Shown here: one piece after another, positions 55,592 to 64,000 of the stretch | Position numbering within the stretch: the first letter of the stretch is position 1 | How the letters are laid out: each line of letters begins with the position of its first letter | Assembly: GCF_006265225.1 (NCBI RefSeq) | Contig: NZ_VDCS01000008.1 | Span: 124,001 to 188,000, forward strand | DNA: 64,000 nucleotides | Origin: Allotamlana fucoidanivorans | Lineage (GTDB): Bacteria > Bacteroidota > Bacteroidia > Flavobacteriales > Flavobacteriaceae | Direction: 5' to 3' | Notes under the pieces: model-generated | Seen by the model: only the letters and a program-made list of their open reading frames with translations | Told to the model about the DNA's origin: nothing | The model's database searches: none | Program-made: the position numbers and the translations under genes

Positions 55592-55854
55592 TTTAATTTG
55601 TATTTAAATTAATTAATAAAGCCGTATCAAGGTTTCACCTTGTAACCCCTAAATTGGACAAGAAGGTTGAAAACTTAGTACAAAGCTATTTTGATTGACA
55701 CTATGCATATTATAAATTAACTAGACAATAATAAAAAGCATTTATTTTAATTTAACATCGTCATCTTCTAATTTGTTTTATTAGTACTCTAACAACATAC
55801 AGCATAAAAACTAGAATTAAACATAGCAGTTCTTTTTTTAAGAATATTTGTTAG

Positions 55855-57582
55855 TTACTTTTTTGGTTTTAGATAAACGGACTTTCCTTCTTTTATCGTT
55901 TCTAAAACAAGAATTTCTTTGATGTCTGCCTCAGGAACTTTTAACGGGTTTTTATCAAGAACTACTAAATCTGCTAATTTTCCAACTTCTAATGTGCCTT
56001 TACTATCTTCTTCAAAATGCTGATAGGCCGACCAACTCGTAATACCCTGCAAAGCTTCGTAGGCTGAAATTTTTTCGTCTGCTCCAATAACTTGTCCAGA
56101 TCGCGATTTGCGTTCTACAGAAATCCCTACCATACGCATCAGGTTTGGTAAGGCTACTGGTGCATCTGTATGAATAGTGATTTTCACACCTTTATCCAAA
56201 GCTGTTCTGGTAGGGCTAATTTTATTACCTAAACTGTCTCCAATGATTTGTTTATGCCAATCTCCCCAATAAAACGTGTGCAATGGAAAAAGTGAAACCA
56301 TTAAATTAAGGTCTTTGGCATCATCTAACTGGTCTTTACGTATGTATTGACCATGTATAATAACATCACGCCTTTTATCATGACTATAGCGCTCTTCCAA
56401 TTTTCGCATAGTTCTTAACAGTTGATCTGCAGCCGCATCGCCGTTGGTATGACTTAGTATTTGCCAGTTGTTTTTATACCCTTTTTCATAAATGGTTAGT
56501 AAGGTGCTATCACTTGGTATGGCAGGATAGCCTTTATAGTTGGCGTCTTGTCCATCGGGTGGTATTAAATATGGAATTGTTCTCCAAGCGGTTCTACCTT
56601 GAGGAGAACCATCTAGGGTCACTTTCATACCTCCAATACGATAATGATTATTGTATGTGGTACTATTCCAAGGCGTACTCATCAACTCATCAACAACAGT
56701 GTAATCGATATAGCTGACTACATCTAATTTTAACTTGTCATTTTCTGATGCAGCCGCAAGCATATCATGACTAGCTTTCATGGTTCTACCATCCTGAGCC
56801 GTTGTATAGCCATATGATAATGCCATATTTTGACCAGCTTCAAAGAATTTATCCGAGGCTTCCTTAGTTACAGGAGTGGTTGCCTTAAAGGCATAAGGTA
56901 TAGCAGCAAGCTCTTCTAAAACCCCATTGGGTTCATTGCTGCCTTCTTCTCGCCTAATAACCCCTCCTTCGGGATTTTTAGTACTAGCATCATAGCCTAT
57001 TTTTTCTAGACCTTTAGAGTTAACAACAGCAAAATGCCCTGAAATATGAACAATCATAACTGGAAATTCTGTGGTTACCTCATCTAGATCATGCTTCGTT
57101 GGAAAACGTTTTTCTTCTAATATAGAATCATCAAATCCCATCCCAAAAACCCAACCAGTTAAGGCTCTGTTCTCTGGAGTATTCCATGCTTTTAGAATTT
57201 TAATAAGTTCGGGTATGTTTTTAGCTCCAGCATCTGGGGGAGGTAATATTTGTGCCCCAATAGCCTGAATACTAAATGCTGTAAAATGAGCGTGACCATC
57301 AATAAAACCAGGCAACATAGTATTGCTGTTTAGGTTAACTTTTTTGGCGTTGCTAAATTGCTTTTCAGCTTCATTAAGCGTACCTACAAAGGCAATCTTG
57401 TCCTCTTTTACAACCAAGGCCTCTGTATATGTTGGTGTGGCACCTTTCATAGTAAGTATGTCTCCCCCAAAATACAGCTGCGCATCAAACGATTCTTTTT
57501 TCTCTTGCTTACATCCAAAAGTGAAGCACATGCTTAGCACCAACAATATAATTGCTGTTTTTCTTTGATTAGTTAATTTCAT
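55855..57582 (-). CDS. YtcJ-like amidohydrolase lipoprotein
   Basis: A 575-residue member of the amidohydrolase_3 group with a lipobox (FGC, Cys24), so anchored outside the cytoplasm. Metal-site elements: GFIDGHAHF near residue 95, SHTNGDAA, HGQYIRKDQL and TIHTDAPV, and the C-terminal GKLADLVVLDKNPL strand. YtcJ-type enzymes hydrolyse amide or ester bonds in small molecules; the substrate cannot be named. It belongs to a group of same-strand export/hydrolase genes from here to the window end. Confidence 0.9.
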   Translation of the reverse strand: MKLTNQRKTAIILLVLSMCFTFGCKQEKKESFDAQLYFGGDILTMKGATPTYTEALVVKEDKIAFVGTLNEAEKQFSNAKKVNLNSNTMLPGFIDGHAHFTAFSIQAIGAQILPPPDAGAKNIPELIKILKAWNTPENRALTGWVFGMGFDDSILEEKRFPTKHDLDEVTTEFPVMIVHISGHFAVVNSKGLEKIGYDASTKNPEGGVIRREEGSNEPNGVLEELAAIPYAFKATTPVTKEASDKFFEAGQNMALSYGYTTAQDGRTMKASHDMLAAASENDKLKLDVVSYIDYTVVDELMSTPWNSTTYNNHYRIGGMKVTLDGSPQGRTAWRTIPYLIPPDGQDANYKGYPAIPSDSTLLTIYEKGYKNNWQILSHTNGDAAADQLLRTMRKLEERYSHDKRRDVIIHGQYIRKDQLDDAKDLNLMVSLFPLHTFYWGDWHKQIIGDSLGNKISPTRTALDKGVKITIHTDAPVALPNLMRMVGISVERKSRSGQVIGADEKISAYEALQGITSWSAYQHFEEDSKGTLEVGKLADLVVLDKNPLKVPEADIKEILVLETIKEGKSVYLKPKK

Positions 57583-57791
57583 AGTAAATGTATTTGCAAT
57601 AGTTTTAATTTTTTTTAAACACCAGAATATTCAAGAAAAACATGTTTAGGTTTTTAACTTAAAGCTACAAGTAGCTGATTTTTAGCGCTTCATTTATATT
57701 TAAAGATAGTAAAATCATGGGAGTTATGAATGACAGTTACTTGAATTAAATAAGACAAACTCTAAACCTTATTTATAGCTATTTAACTTCA

Positions 57792-58547
57792 CTATTTATT
57801 TTTTTGACGGTTTTCTCCAAATAAAGCATTAGTGTAGCACATTATTCCTAATTCTAAGCCCGCTCGTTGAGACTTGTTGAAAGCACTAGAATAGGTCAAT
57901 GCAACTATCCATTTTTTACTTTCCCATCTTACACCCGCACGATAACTAATGGGTGCGTTTGCTTGACCAGCAGTTCCAAATACTTCCCCAACGATAGCCG
58001 ATTGTGGAATGACTTTATATATTGCAAGTCTTGAGCTATAAGTGAAACCCCAAGCCGTAGTATTTGTTTGTTTATGATCTAAGTTTACCGTTGCTCCTGG
58101 TAATATATCTAAAAGCACATTATTTTTAGCAAAAGCAAACGTGGCGGTACCCATAACCCACCAGGATTGAAAACTACTGGTTATTTCTCCGTAGTCTAAA
58201 TGGTGAGGAAACAAACCAACTCCTCCCAGTACTGAATAGCCTGCTGTTTCTGCTTCGTTTTGATATAACCGGCGCTTTAAATAAAAAGAAGGGTTTATAA
58301 AAGCTTCTGAATTGGTTTTAGGGTCATTATAATAATATACAAACTGTGAATTAAACTCCCATTCGGGTAAAAAGGCCAGTATGGCATAAAATTGCGCATA
58401 ATCCTGTCCGGCAGTAGCCACTAACGTACCCACACCATGAGGCGCCACCCACTGATTGTCTCCTGCAAATTGTTGCCCATAAACGTGCCCTGTAAAGAGA
58501 GTGATAGATAAAACGTAAAACCCAATAAATAGTTGTTTGTTTGGCAT
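57792..58547 (-). CDS. Outer-membrane barrel protein, unknown
   Basis: A 251-residue protein with a signal peptide (cleavage near VYGQ, residue 25) and a strand-rich, aromatic pattern typical of 10-12-strand barrels or transporter-like outer-membrane proteins. No motif was recognised. It lies between an amidohydrolase gene and a porin gene on the same strand with short gaps, suggesting a shared role in uptake. Confidence 0.65.
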   Translation of the reverse strand: MPNKQLFIGFYVLSITLFTGHVYGQQFAGDNQWVAPHGVGTLVATAGQDYAQFYAILAFLPEWEFNSQFVYYYNDPKTNSEAFINPSFYLKRRLYQNEAETAGYSVLGGVGLFPHHLDYGEITSSFQSWWVMGTATFAFAKNNVLLDILPGATVNLDHKQTNTTAWGFTYSSRLAIYKVIPQSAIVGEVFGTAGQANAPISYRAGVRWESKKWIVALTYSSAFNKSQRAGLELGIMCYTNALFGENRQKNK

Positions 58548-58619
58548 GAAACTATTGCTTTTAGAATTTTCATTGTTAGAATGAAATAACCCCTATATAT
58601 AAGCTAATCGCTGCTCTCT

Positions 58620-59864
58620 TTAAAATTCAAATTTAGCCATGGTTTGCAGTCTGTTAGCTTCCCCGTAAGCATCATTAGAGGTTCGTTGTGCACCCCAAAT
58701 GTATTCAGCACCTATTGTGAAGTTTTTATCAAATCGATATACCAGATTTAAATGACCAATACCACCGCGTTTTAATGCAAAATCGGCTCGTGATGCTGGT
58801 GCACCAAGCCATCCATACGCATAATTTATATTGCTTTCTAATTTAGGAGCCCAACGATGCATAAAACCAACTAACGCTGATTTGGCTATCATTGGTTCAA
58901 GTTTTCCATCGGCATTTAATACGGCATTGGCGTTACTGCCAGCAAAGGCTATAATATTTTCCCCGCAAGCGGAACCGTAATTAAGGTTGTAGGTAAAATA
59001 ATTGTTTTCACCAATATACTGTCTTCCCGCAACCACAAAATTCCATTGAATGGTTTGATCGTAGGGGCCTGTATTGGTGCCATCCCAACGTAATTGAGCC
59101 ACACTTGTTCCTAAAAATAACACACCAGTTTTCCAACGGTAATCCATTCTCAAAGCGAGTAAAGGGAGTTGCAAAGATGCCTTGCCATCAAAATTGTTAG
59201 GGTTTTCAATGCCTAAAAAGTTCTGGTTTTCTATGGCTGCAGCAATTTTTATTTTGTCTGTTATTTGTTTTTGATACCTTACTTGTATGGAGCGACCTCC
59301 AAACAGGGCGTCACCAGCAGCAAAATCAATCATAAAGGCCATAGATTCTAAAAATGATAAGGTGGTCCAGGTTTGACCAATGATGAAATCGCCAGCGCCA
59401 ATATAAGCGTGTCTTATTCTAAAATAACCAGAAGTATTGAACCAGTCGCCTTCAAAAAATAAATGTAATGGTATTTTTCCTTCGGCATGGCGTCTTACAT
59501 CAATGTTAAAACGAGTTTCTTTAACCAAAAAATGGGTGTATCCTTCATTACCAAATTCAGGTTGCCCTTCTACAGGTATGGTTGACATGAGAAACTGGTC
59601 TTTATCTCGGGTGCCATTAAAGTCATACAAAAAGTCAGCTTTTAAATAGCCTCCAATTTTCATTCGAAAATCGGTACCAAACATGGGCCATGACCCTGGA
59701 AATTTAGAACTAACAAGATGTTCTCTAGCTGTTTTTAAAACACTTTCTTTAAGATCCTCTTTTGGTGTTTCTAATGGATTAGGAATAGAGTCTTTAACCT
59801 GAGCCTGAAGAGTTAAAGAAAAATAAAGGCTTATTAGTACGGAAAAAAAGCTACTACTTTTCAT
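58620..59864 (-). CDS. DcaP-like trimeric porin
   Basis: A 414-residue outer-membrane porin with a signal peptide ending near LQAQ (residue 22) and a short helical N-terminal segment, followed by FPGSWPMFGTDFRMKIGGYLKADFLYDF, characteristic of DcaP-family porins, then a long barrel with C-terminal Phe. DcaP proteins pass dicarboxylates and other small anions. The ATG at 59864 is used; a longer frame adds a non-signal sequence. Confidence 0.85.
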   Translation of the reverse strand: MKSSSFFSVLISLYFSLTLQAQVKDSIPNPLETPKEDLKESVLKTAREHLVSSKFPGSWPMFGTDFRMKIGGYLKADFLYDFNGTRDKDQFLMSTIPVEGQPEFGNEGYTHFLVKETRFNIDVRRHAEGKIPLHLFFEGDWFNTSGYFRIRHAYIGAGDFIIGQTWTTLSFLESMAFMIDFAAGDALFGGRSIQVRYQKQITDKIKIAAAIENQNFLGIENPNNFDGKASLQLPLLALRMDYRWKTGVLFLGTSVAQLRWDGTNTGPYDQTIQWNFVVAGRQYIGENNYFTYNLNYGSACGENIIAFAGSNANAVLNADGKLEPMIAKSALVGFMHRWAPKLESNINYAYGWLGAPASRADFALKRGGIGHLNLVYRFDKNFTIGAEYIWGAQRTSNDAYGEANRLQTMAKFEF

Positions 59865-59985
59865 ATATAGAAATTTAATATTTGTAATGTAGTCACCATA
59901 GCATGAATAGAAAATAATTTTCACTTACTATGCACTTTGACTAGCAATCATATGGTTTGTGTATCACGAAATAACGCATAAAAAT

Positions 59986-60045
59986 AATTCAATTTATAAT
60001 AAAAAGTTCATGTAATTTGTAGAATTTTCTATTATAAATTGAATT
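59986..60045. repeat. Perfect 16-bp inverted repeat
   Basis: Arms 59986-60001 (AATTCAATTTATAATA) and 60030-60045 are exactly complementary, loop 28 nt, all AT-rich. It begins 11 bp past the stop of the 60056 gene and precedes the porin gene. No T tract; probably an mRNA 3'-end or processing element. Confidence 0.65.
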
Positions 60046-60055
60046 GTATAGTGAT

Positions 60056-60976
60056 TTACCAAGGTAATGGAACTACCGGGGCAAATGTAAATCTAATTTG
60101 GTGTTGCGGGCCAAAGGCATCAGGAGAAGCTACATAATACCAGTATTGTAAGCCCATTCTAACTGGTAACTTGCCGAACTTTAATACTTTTTGCGCACCT
60201 GTTCCTATTGGTAAGGATAGTTTATTGCCTTTAGTACCACGATGATTGTATGCATACGTTGGTGTGGCACTAATTTGCCAACCTTTGCTGAGATTTACGG
60301 TATAAAAATACTGTCCAGCTGTAACGCTTGCACTTTTAGGCCCTGTACTTGTGCCAAATACATCATTGGTGAAAATGGTACCTCCCGCATAATCTTTTAC
60401 ACTACCAACACCTATGGCTTGACTCACCATTAAACCTAATACACCCCATTTGGTGAGTTTAGCAGCCATTATTTCAGGGCCAAGCGTTACCTGGCTTGCT
60501 CTTAATGCTTTGTTTGAAGCCGTAGGAAAACCTCCAAAAACACCAACCAAGGTAATCCATTTTGATGGCCAGGTTTTACCTATGGCTACATCGGCACTAA
60601 TGTTACCTAAACCGCCTTTATTTTCAAAACCATTTATCCCTAAAACCGGTTGTGATAAGAAAACAGGTATTAATGGCCTCACATAAAGATTTATACCTTG
60701 TGAAATAGGAATAGGTAATGACGGTTGAAAATTCAATACAAAACCATTTTGATTAGCATCTGGAATATCGCCATTGTAATTTACATAATCTATAGGGAAA
60801 AGCATTTGGCCTAATGTGGCATTTGGGTTAGCCAGTTTTTTTGCTAATTCTTCATCAGAATCTGGTTTTTTACTGTCTCCTGTATCTTGGGCATTTACTA
60901 CTAGAAAGGACATAATAAGGTGCAGTAAAACAGCACAAATTATGTTTTGTCGTTTTTTAAGAGTAATCATAGTCAT
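60056..60976 (-). CDS. Outer-membrane transporter-like barrel protein
   Basis: A 306-residue protein with a signal peptide (cleavage near VNAQ, residue 30) and strands with the repeating style of OMP transporters (GFVLNFQPSLPIPISQGINLYVRPLIPVFL), C-terminal PLPW. Similar proteins are listed as hypothetical or phenol-degradation MetA-like barrels; a firm family cannot be given. ATG at 60976 or 60970 are both possible. Confidence 0.7.
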   Translation of the reverse strand: MTMITLKKRQNIICAVLLHLIMSFLVVNAQDTGDSKKPDSDEELAKKLANPNATLGQMLFPIDYVNYNGDIPDANQNGFVLNFQPSLPIPISQGINLYVRPLIPVFLSQPVLGINGFENKGGLGNISADVAIGKTWPSKWITLVGVFGGFPTASNKALRASQVTLGPEIMAAKLTKWGVLGLMVSQAIGVGSVKDYAGGTIFTNDVFGTSTGPKSASVTAGQYFYTVNLSKGWQISATPTYAYNHRGTKGNKLSLPIGTGAQKVLKFGKLPVRMGLQYWYYVASPDAFGPQHQIRFTFAPVVPLPW

Positions 60977-61075
60977 AGTTTTTAAATGTTATTTTAGGTG
61001 TAATATTAAAGGTAATATTATTTGTTTTGGCTTAAAATGTTATGATGCTTCATAGATTACAAAAAGAACATCAAT

Positions 61076-61113
61076 AGGCCTCAAGTGAAGCAATATTACC
61101 TCACTTAAGGCCT
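61076..61113 (-). terminator. Hairpin after the amidohydrolase gene
   Basis: Arms 61076-61088 and 61101-61113 (AGGCCT at the outer end) pair over 13 positions with one mismatch. It is 12 bp past the stop of the 61125 gene. The T tract on the minus strand is weak. Confidence 0.6.
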
Positions 61114-61124
61114 TTTAATATAAT

Positions 61125-62465
61125 CTATTTTAACGTGTTTTTATACACTTTACCATCCTTCATGATTAGCTGAAATTTTTCGTCATATTCTTGCATAACG
61201 CTAAGGTCTTTCATTGGGTTACCATCAATAATAATCAGGTCTGCATAGGCGCCTTCAACAATTTTACCCAATGGCCCTTCTTGATATGGGTGGCGCGGAC
61301 CACTCAATTCTAACAGACGAGCGTTATCAGAAGTAACCATTTTTAACACTTCATAGTTAGTAAACCAAGTGCCCATTCTTACCAAATAGAGGCTTTGCTG
61401 TGCGGCTTTAGAGGCGTCCATTAATTGGTCTGTACCAAAAGCGACATTTACACCTAGCTTGCGTGCTTGTGTATATACATTGTTAACAGCGTCTGTAACT
61501 TGAAGCCATTTTTTTTCGCTAACAGGACTTGCCCATTTCATGTCGTCTGCAAACATAGCTTGAGGACTTAGCCAAGCATCATGTTCTTTCATTAGTTTTA
61601 AAGTTTCGTCTGAGGCAAAAAAACCATGCTCTATACATTTTACACCAGCCAATATAGACTTCTTGATGCCTTCATCTGTCATTACATGAGCATGTACATA
61701 GGTGTTAAAGTTTGCGGCTTCTTCTACGACAGCTTCTATTTCTTCTACAGAGAATTCACCAACATCTAGCGGGTCGTATTGTGAAGATACGCCTCCGCCG
61801 GTACAAATTTTTATTTGCGTAGCACCGTACTTTAAAATTTCTCTTGATCTTTTACGTACTTCTGGCACGCCATCAGCAATCATGGCCATCATATTACGTT
61901 CCCAGTAGCTGAGTTCTGAAGTAGAGTTCCTGGGGTTTTCTGCTAGTACCGTATGAAAATCGGCATGTCCAGAAGTTTGACTCATAAATGGCCCCGATGG
62001 TAAAATACGATGCCCTGGATATTCTCCAGAATCTATTAGTTTTTTAATGGCAAATGGATTTCCTCCTGGGTCTCTAACCGTAGTAAAACCACGCATCAAA
62101 GTGAGTTTAGCGCCCGTCATACTTCGAATAGCTACTTCTGGCATATCGCCTTGATTTAGCATAAGTACAGTTGCTGGGGTATACGCATAAGTGGTATGCC
62201 AGTGCACATCAATAAGGCCTGGCATTAGAAATTTTCCACCAGCATCAATAACTTCAGCGCCTTTCGGGGCTTTTATGCTTTTGGCTATTTGTTTAACCAG
62301 ATTATCTTCCACTAGAATATCTGTGCCTTCAATGAGCTTTTCATTTACACCATCAAAAACGTTGGCGTTTTTAATAAGTATGGATGAAGTTTGCTTTTTT
62401 TGACTAAAAGCCATAAGGCTTAAGAAAAGCATTAATAGAACTAAGGTTAATTTGTTGTTTTTCAT
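61125..62465 (-). CDS. Secreted amidohydrolase, imidazolonepropionase/prolidase-like
   Basis: A 446-residue amidohydrolase_1 enzyme with a signal peptide ending near MAFSQ (residue 22). Metal site: DVHWH (His88, His90), KICTGGG, YVHAHVMTDEG, IEHGFFA and FGTDQLMD, the HxH-K-H-H-D order of the binuclear branch used by Xaa-Pro dipeptidases and carboxypeptidases of the Sgx9260 type. Likely cleaves dipeptides or N-acyl amino acids in the periplasm. 32 bp from the M20 peptidase gene, so co-transcribed. Confidence 0.88.
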   Translation of the reverse strand: MKNNKLTLVLLMLFLSLMAFSQKKQTSSILIKNANVFDGVNEKLIEGTDILVEDNLVKQIAKSIKAPKGAEVIDAGGKFLMPGLIDVHWHTTYAYTPATVLMLNQGDMPEVAIRSMTGAKLTLMRGFTTVRDPGGNPFAIKKLIDSGEYPGHRILPSGPFMSQTSGHADFHTVLAENPRNSTSELSYWERNMMAMIADGVPEVRKRSREILKYGATQIKICTGGGVSSQYDPLDVGEFSVEEIEAVVEEAANFNTYVHAHVMTDEGIKKSILAGVKCIEHGFFASDETLKLMKEHDAWLSPQAMFADDMKWASPVSEKKWLQVTDAVNNVYTQARKLGVNVAFGTDQLMDASKAAQQSLYLVRMGTWFTNYEVLKMVTSDNARLLELSGPRHPYQEGPLGKIVEGAYADLIIIDGNPMKDLSVMQEYDEKFQLIMKDGKVYKNTLK

Positions 62466-62497
62466 AAAAAAATTTAATGGATTAATAGCTAAGTAAT

Positions 62498-64000
62498 TTA
62501 TTTTTTAAGCTCTTTTAGATTATCAAATATGGTATAAAAGAAGCCAATAGATTTGGCATATTCATCAACCAAAATACGCTCATTCACACCATGGAATCCT
62601 TTAAATTCTTCGGTGTTTTCTAATTGAATAGCAGTGATGGTATATACATCTGGTGCAAAATCACGTGCCTGAAAGTGTTTAGAATCTGAACCACCAATTA
62701 CAAAGAAAGGCGATACAATTAAATCATTACCATAGATTTGACGAATGGTTTTTTCAAGCATATTATAAGCTGGATTGCCTACCTGTGCTATGTTGGTAGC
62801 TGGTGTTGAAGCAGAAATGTCTCTAATTTGAATGCGATCATCGTTAATTGCTTTTTTAATATGTTCAATGATCACTTCTGGAGTATCACCTGGCATAGGT
62901 CTGAAATTTACAACAGCGGTTGCTGAAGGTGGCAATACATTATCTTTAATACCTGCATTAAACATGGTGGTAGCTATTGTAGTATGTAACATGGCTCTTG
63001 TTACTTCATTTTTTGTCATGCTCTCAATGAATTTTTTTTCCATGTCTGTGAGTTCTCCATCTTTACCAAAAGCAACCGCAGCAAATAGAGGCTGTAGTGA
63101 TTCATCTAATTCTGGCCCCATATAACGGTATTGCGAACGAACCGCAGGATGTATTTTATAAGGAAACGGAGCTGCTTCTAATTTCGTAATCGCTTTTGCC
63201 AAAATACCAATGTTAGATTCTTCTGGAGGCATAGAAGAATGCCCACCAATACCATGTATAGCCAATTCTAAACTAATAAACCCTTTTTGAGCAATACCAA
63301 TTAATGCCGTATTGTCTTTAATACCTGGAAATATACCAGGAGTTAATGGAGCGGACTCATCCATAACATAAGCAAATCGCTTAATACCTCGTGCTTCTAG
63401 AACATCGGCTACTTTTTTGGCACCTTCTGCACCTCCTACTTCTTCATCCTGTCCAAATACAAAATAAAGGGTACGTTCTGGCTGCCAACCTTCTTTAAGT
63501 TTCATTTCGGCTGCCTCTAAAATAGCATGAATTTGATTTTTATCATCTAACACCCCGCGGCCCCAGATGTAACCATCTTTTACAGTGCCTGCAAAAGGCT
63601 CTACTTTCCATTCTCCCCTAGATTCCTCAGGAACTGGCACAACGTCTTGATGGGCATAAAATAATGCTGGTTCTAAACTAGGATCTTTACCTTCCCAAGT
63701 GTAAAGTAAACTGTAAGGTCTAGGATCGCCATGTAGTTCTTTTTTTAGTGTTTTATGTACTAAAGGGTATGATTGTTCTAAAAATTTATGATACCCCTCA
63801 AAAGCTTTGGTATCAAAATCATCTCTGTCTTGGTTAGATATTGTTTTAAAAGTTACGGCTTTTGATAGTCTTTTAACCGCAGCATCTAAATCGACATCAA
63901 CAGATATTTGCTCAATACCTGTCATCTGCATAGAAGTAAAATTTTCTAGGTTAACAGGTTCTGAAGGTTTTTCTTCTGACGTACTTTGTCCTGATTTTTG
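62498..64000 (-). CDS. M20-family dipeptidase (5' end outside window)
   Basis: The frame stays open to the window edge, so the N terminus is missing; 23 additional codons upstream of the first ATG (63931) are open and Ser/Glu-rich, as in a linker after a lipoprotein signal. M20 di-zinc residues: YAHQDVVP, GRGVLDDKNQ, GQDEEVGG and the late His in HGVNERI; the dimerisation domain is in the middle. Cleaves dipeptides or deacylates amino acids. Co-transcribed with the amidohydrolase downstream. Confidence 0.92.
   Translation of the reverse strand, partial: QKSGQSTSEEKPSEPVNLENFTSMQMTGIEQISVDVDLDAAVKRLSKAVTFKTISNQDRDDFDTKAFEGYHKFLEQSYPLVHKTLKKELHGDPRPYSLLYTWEGKDPSLEPALFYAHQDVVPVPEESRGEWKVEPFAGTVKDGYIWGRGVLDDKNQIHAILEAAEMKLKEGWQPERTLYFVFGQDEEVGGAEGAKKVADVLEARGIKRFAYVMDESAPLTPGIFPGIKDNTALIGIAQKGFISLELAIHGIGGHSSMPPEESNIGILAKAITKLEAAPFPYKIHPAVRSQYRYMGPELDESLQPLFAAVAFGKDGELTDMEKKFIESMTKNEVTRAMLHTTIATTMFNAGIKDNVLPPSATAVVNFRPMPGDTPEVIIEHIKKAINDDRIQIRDISASTPATNIAQVGNPAYNMLEKTIRQIYGNDLIVSPFFVIGGSDSKHFQARDFAPDVYTITAIQLENTEEFKGFHGVNERILVDEYAKSIGFFYTIFDNLKELKK

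Noticed and set aside
1-64000. CRISPR arrays, insertion sequences, prophage, integrase attachment sites
   Set aside because: No regularly spaced repeats, transposase, integrase or phage genes were found.

Overview
The window looks like a chromosomal segment of a low-GC member of the Bacteroidota, most likely a marine-type Flavobacteriaceae. Evidence: AT-rich intergenic DNA, promoters of the Bacteroidetes type (-33 TTTG, about 19-20 bp, -7 TAnnTTTG), almost no Shine-Dalgarno sequences, a tRNA without encoded CCA, many outer-membrane barrels and SusC-era style lipoproteins, and a clade II nos cluster. No phage, insertion sequence, CRISPR array or rRNA was seen.

Layout. 0-2.5 kb: a [2Fe-2S] ferredoxin, then a small operon (tautomerase, SDR lacking the catalytic Tyr, NTF2-like protein) under a Crp/Fnr-type regulator with a perfect CRP-like palindrome between them. 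2.5-8.7 kb: dxs, tadA (divergent), a CLC protein lacking the gating glutamate, aspS. 8.8-15.5 kb: a TetR-TolC-MFP-RND efflux operon with its promoter and operator. 15.6-16.9 kb: polyprenyl synthase and a small conserved gene.

16.9-30 kb is the most coherent accessory system: an NsrR-like Rrf2 regulator, the RIC/YtfE repair protein and a His-rich polytopic protein on the plus strand, facing a minus-strand array of cytochrome c, FAS1 lipoprotein, nosZ, a membrane protein, nosL, nosD, nosF, nosY, a Cys-rich small protein, a Met/His-rich lipoprotein and a NosA/OprC-type copper TonB receptor. The Rrf2 gene and the nos operon share a 24-bp operator (21 of 24 positions identical), a related 16-bp site precedes RIC, and an FNR-type palindrome sits near -41 of the nos promoter. 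Together these suggest NO-sensing control of N2O respiration plus dedicated copper import and delivery.

30-38.3 kb: odhA-sucB (2-oxoglutarate dehydrogenase), a LuxR-type response regulator, a retropepsin-like protein, tatD and ansA, with two gene-poor intergenic stretches that hold small unannotated ORFs and repeated palindromes. 38.9-42.6 kb: tRNA-Ser(GGA), an ExbB-X-ExbD-ExbD energy-transducing operon, a beta-barrel gene and a decayed lipoprotein gene. 42.6-54.6 kb: rpoN, asnS, an MMPL/RND exporter and the translation block rplM-rpsI-rpsB-tsf-pyrH-frr. 54.8-64 kb: outer-membrane barrels, a DcaP-like porin, two amidohydrolases and an M20 peptidase that runs off the window end; this looks like an uptake and hydrolysis locus for peptide-like or N-acyl compounds.
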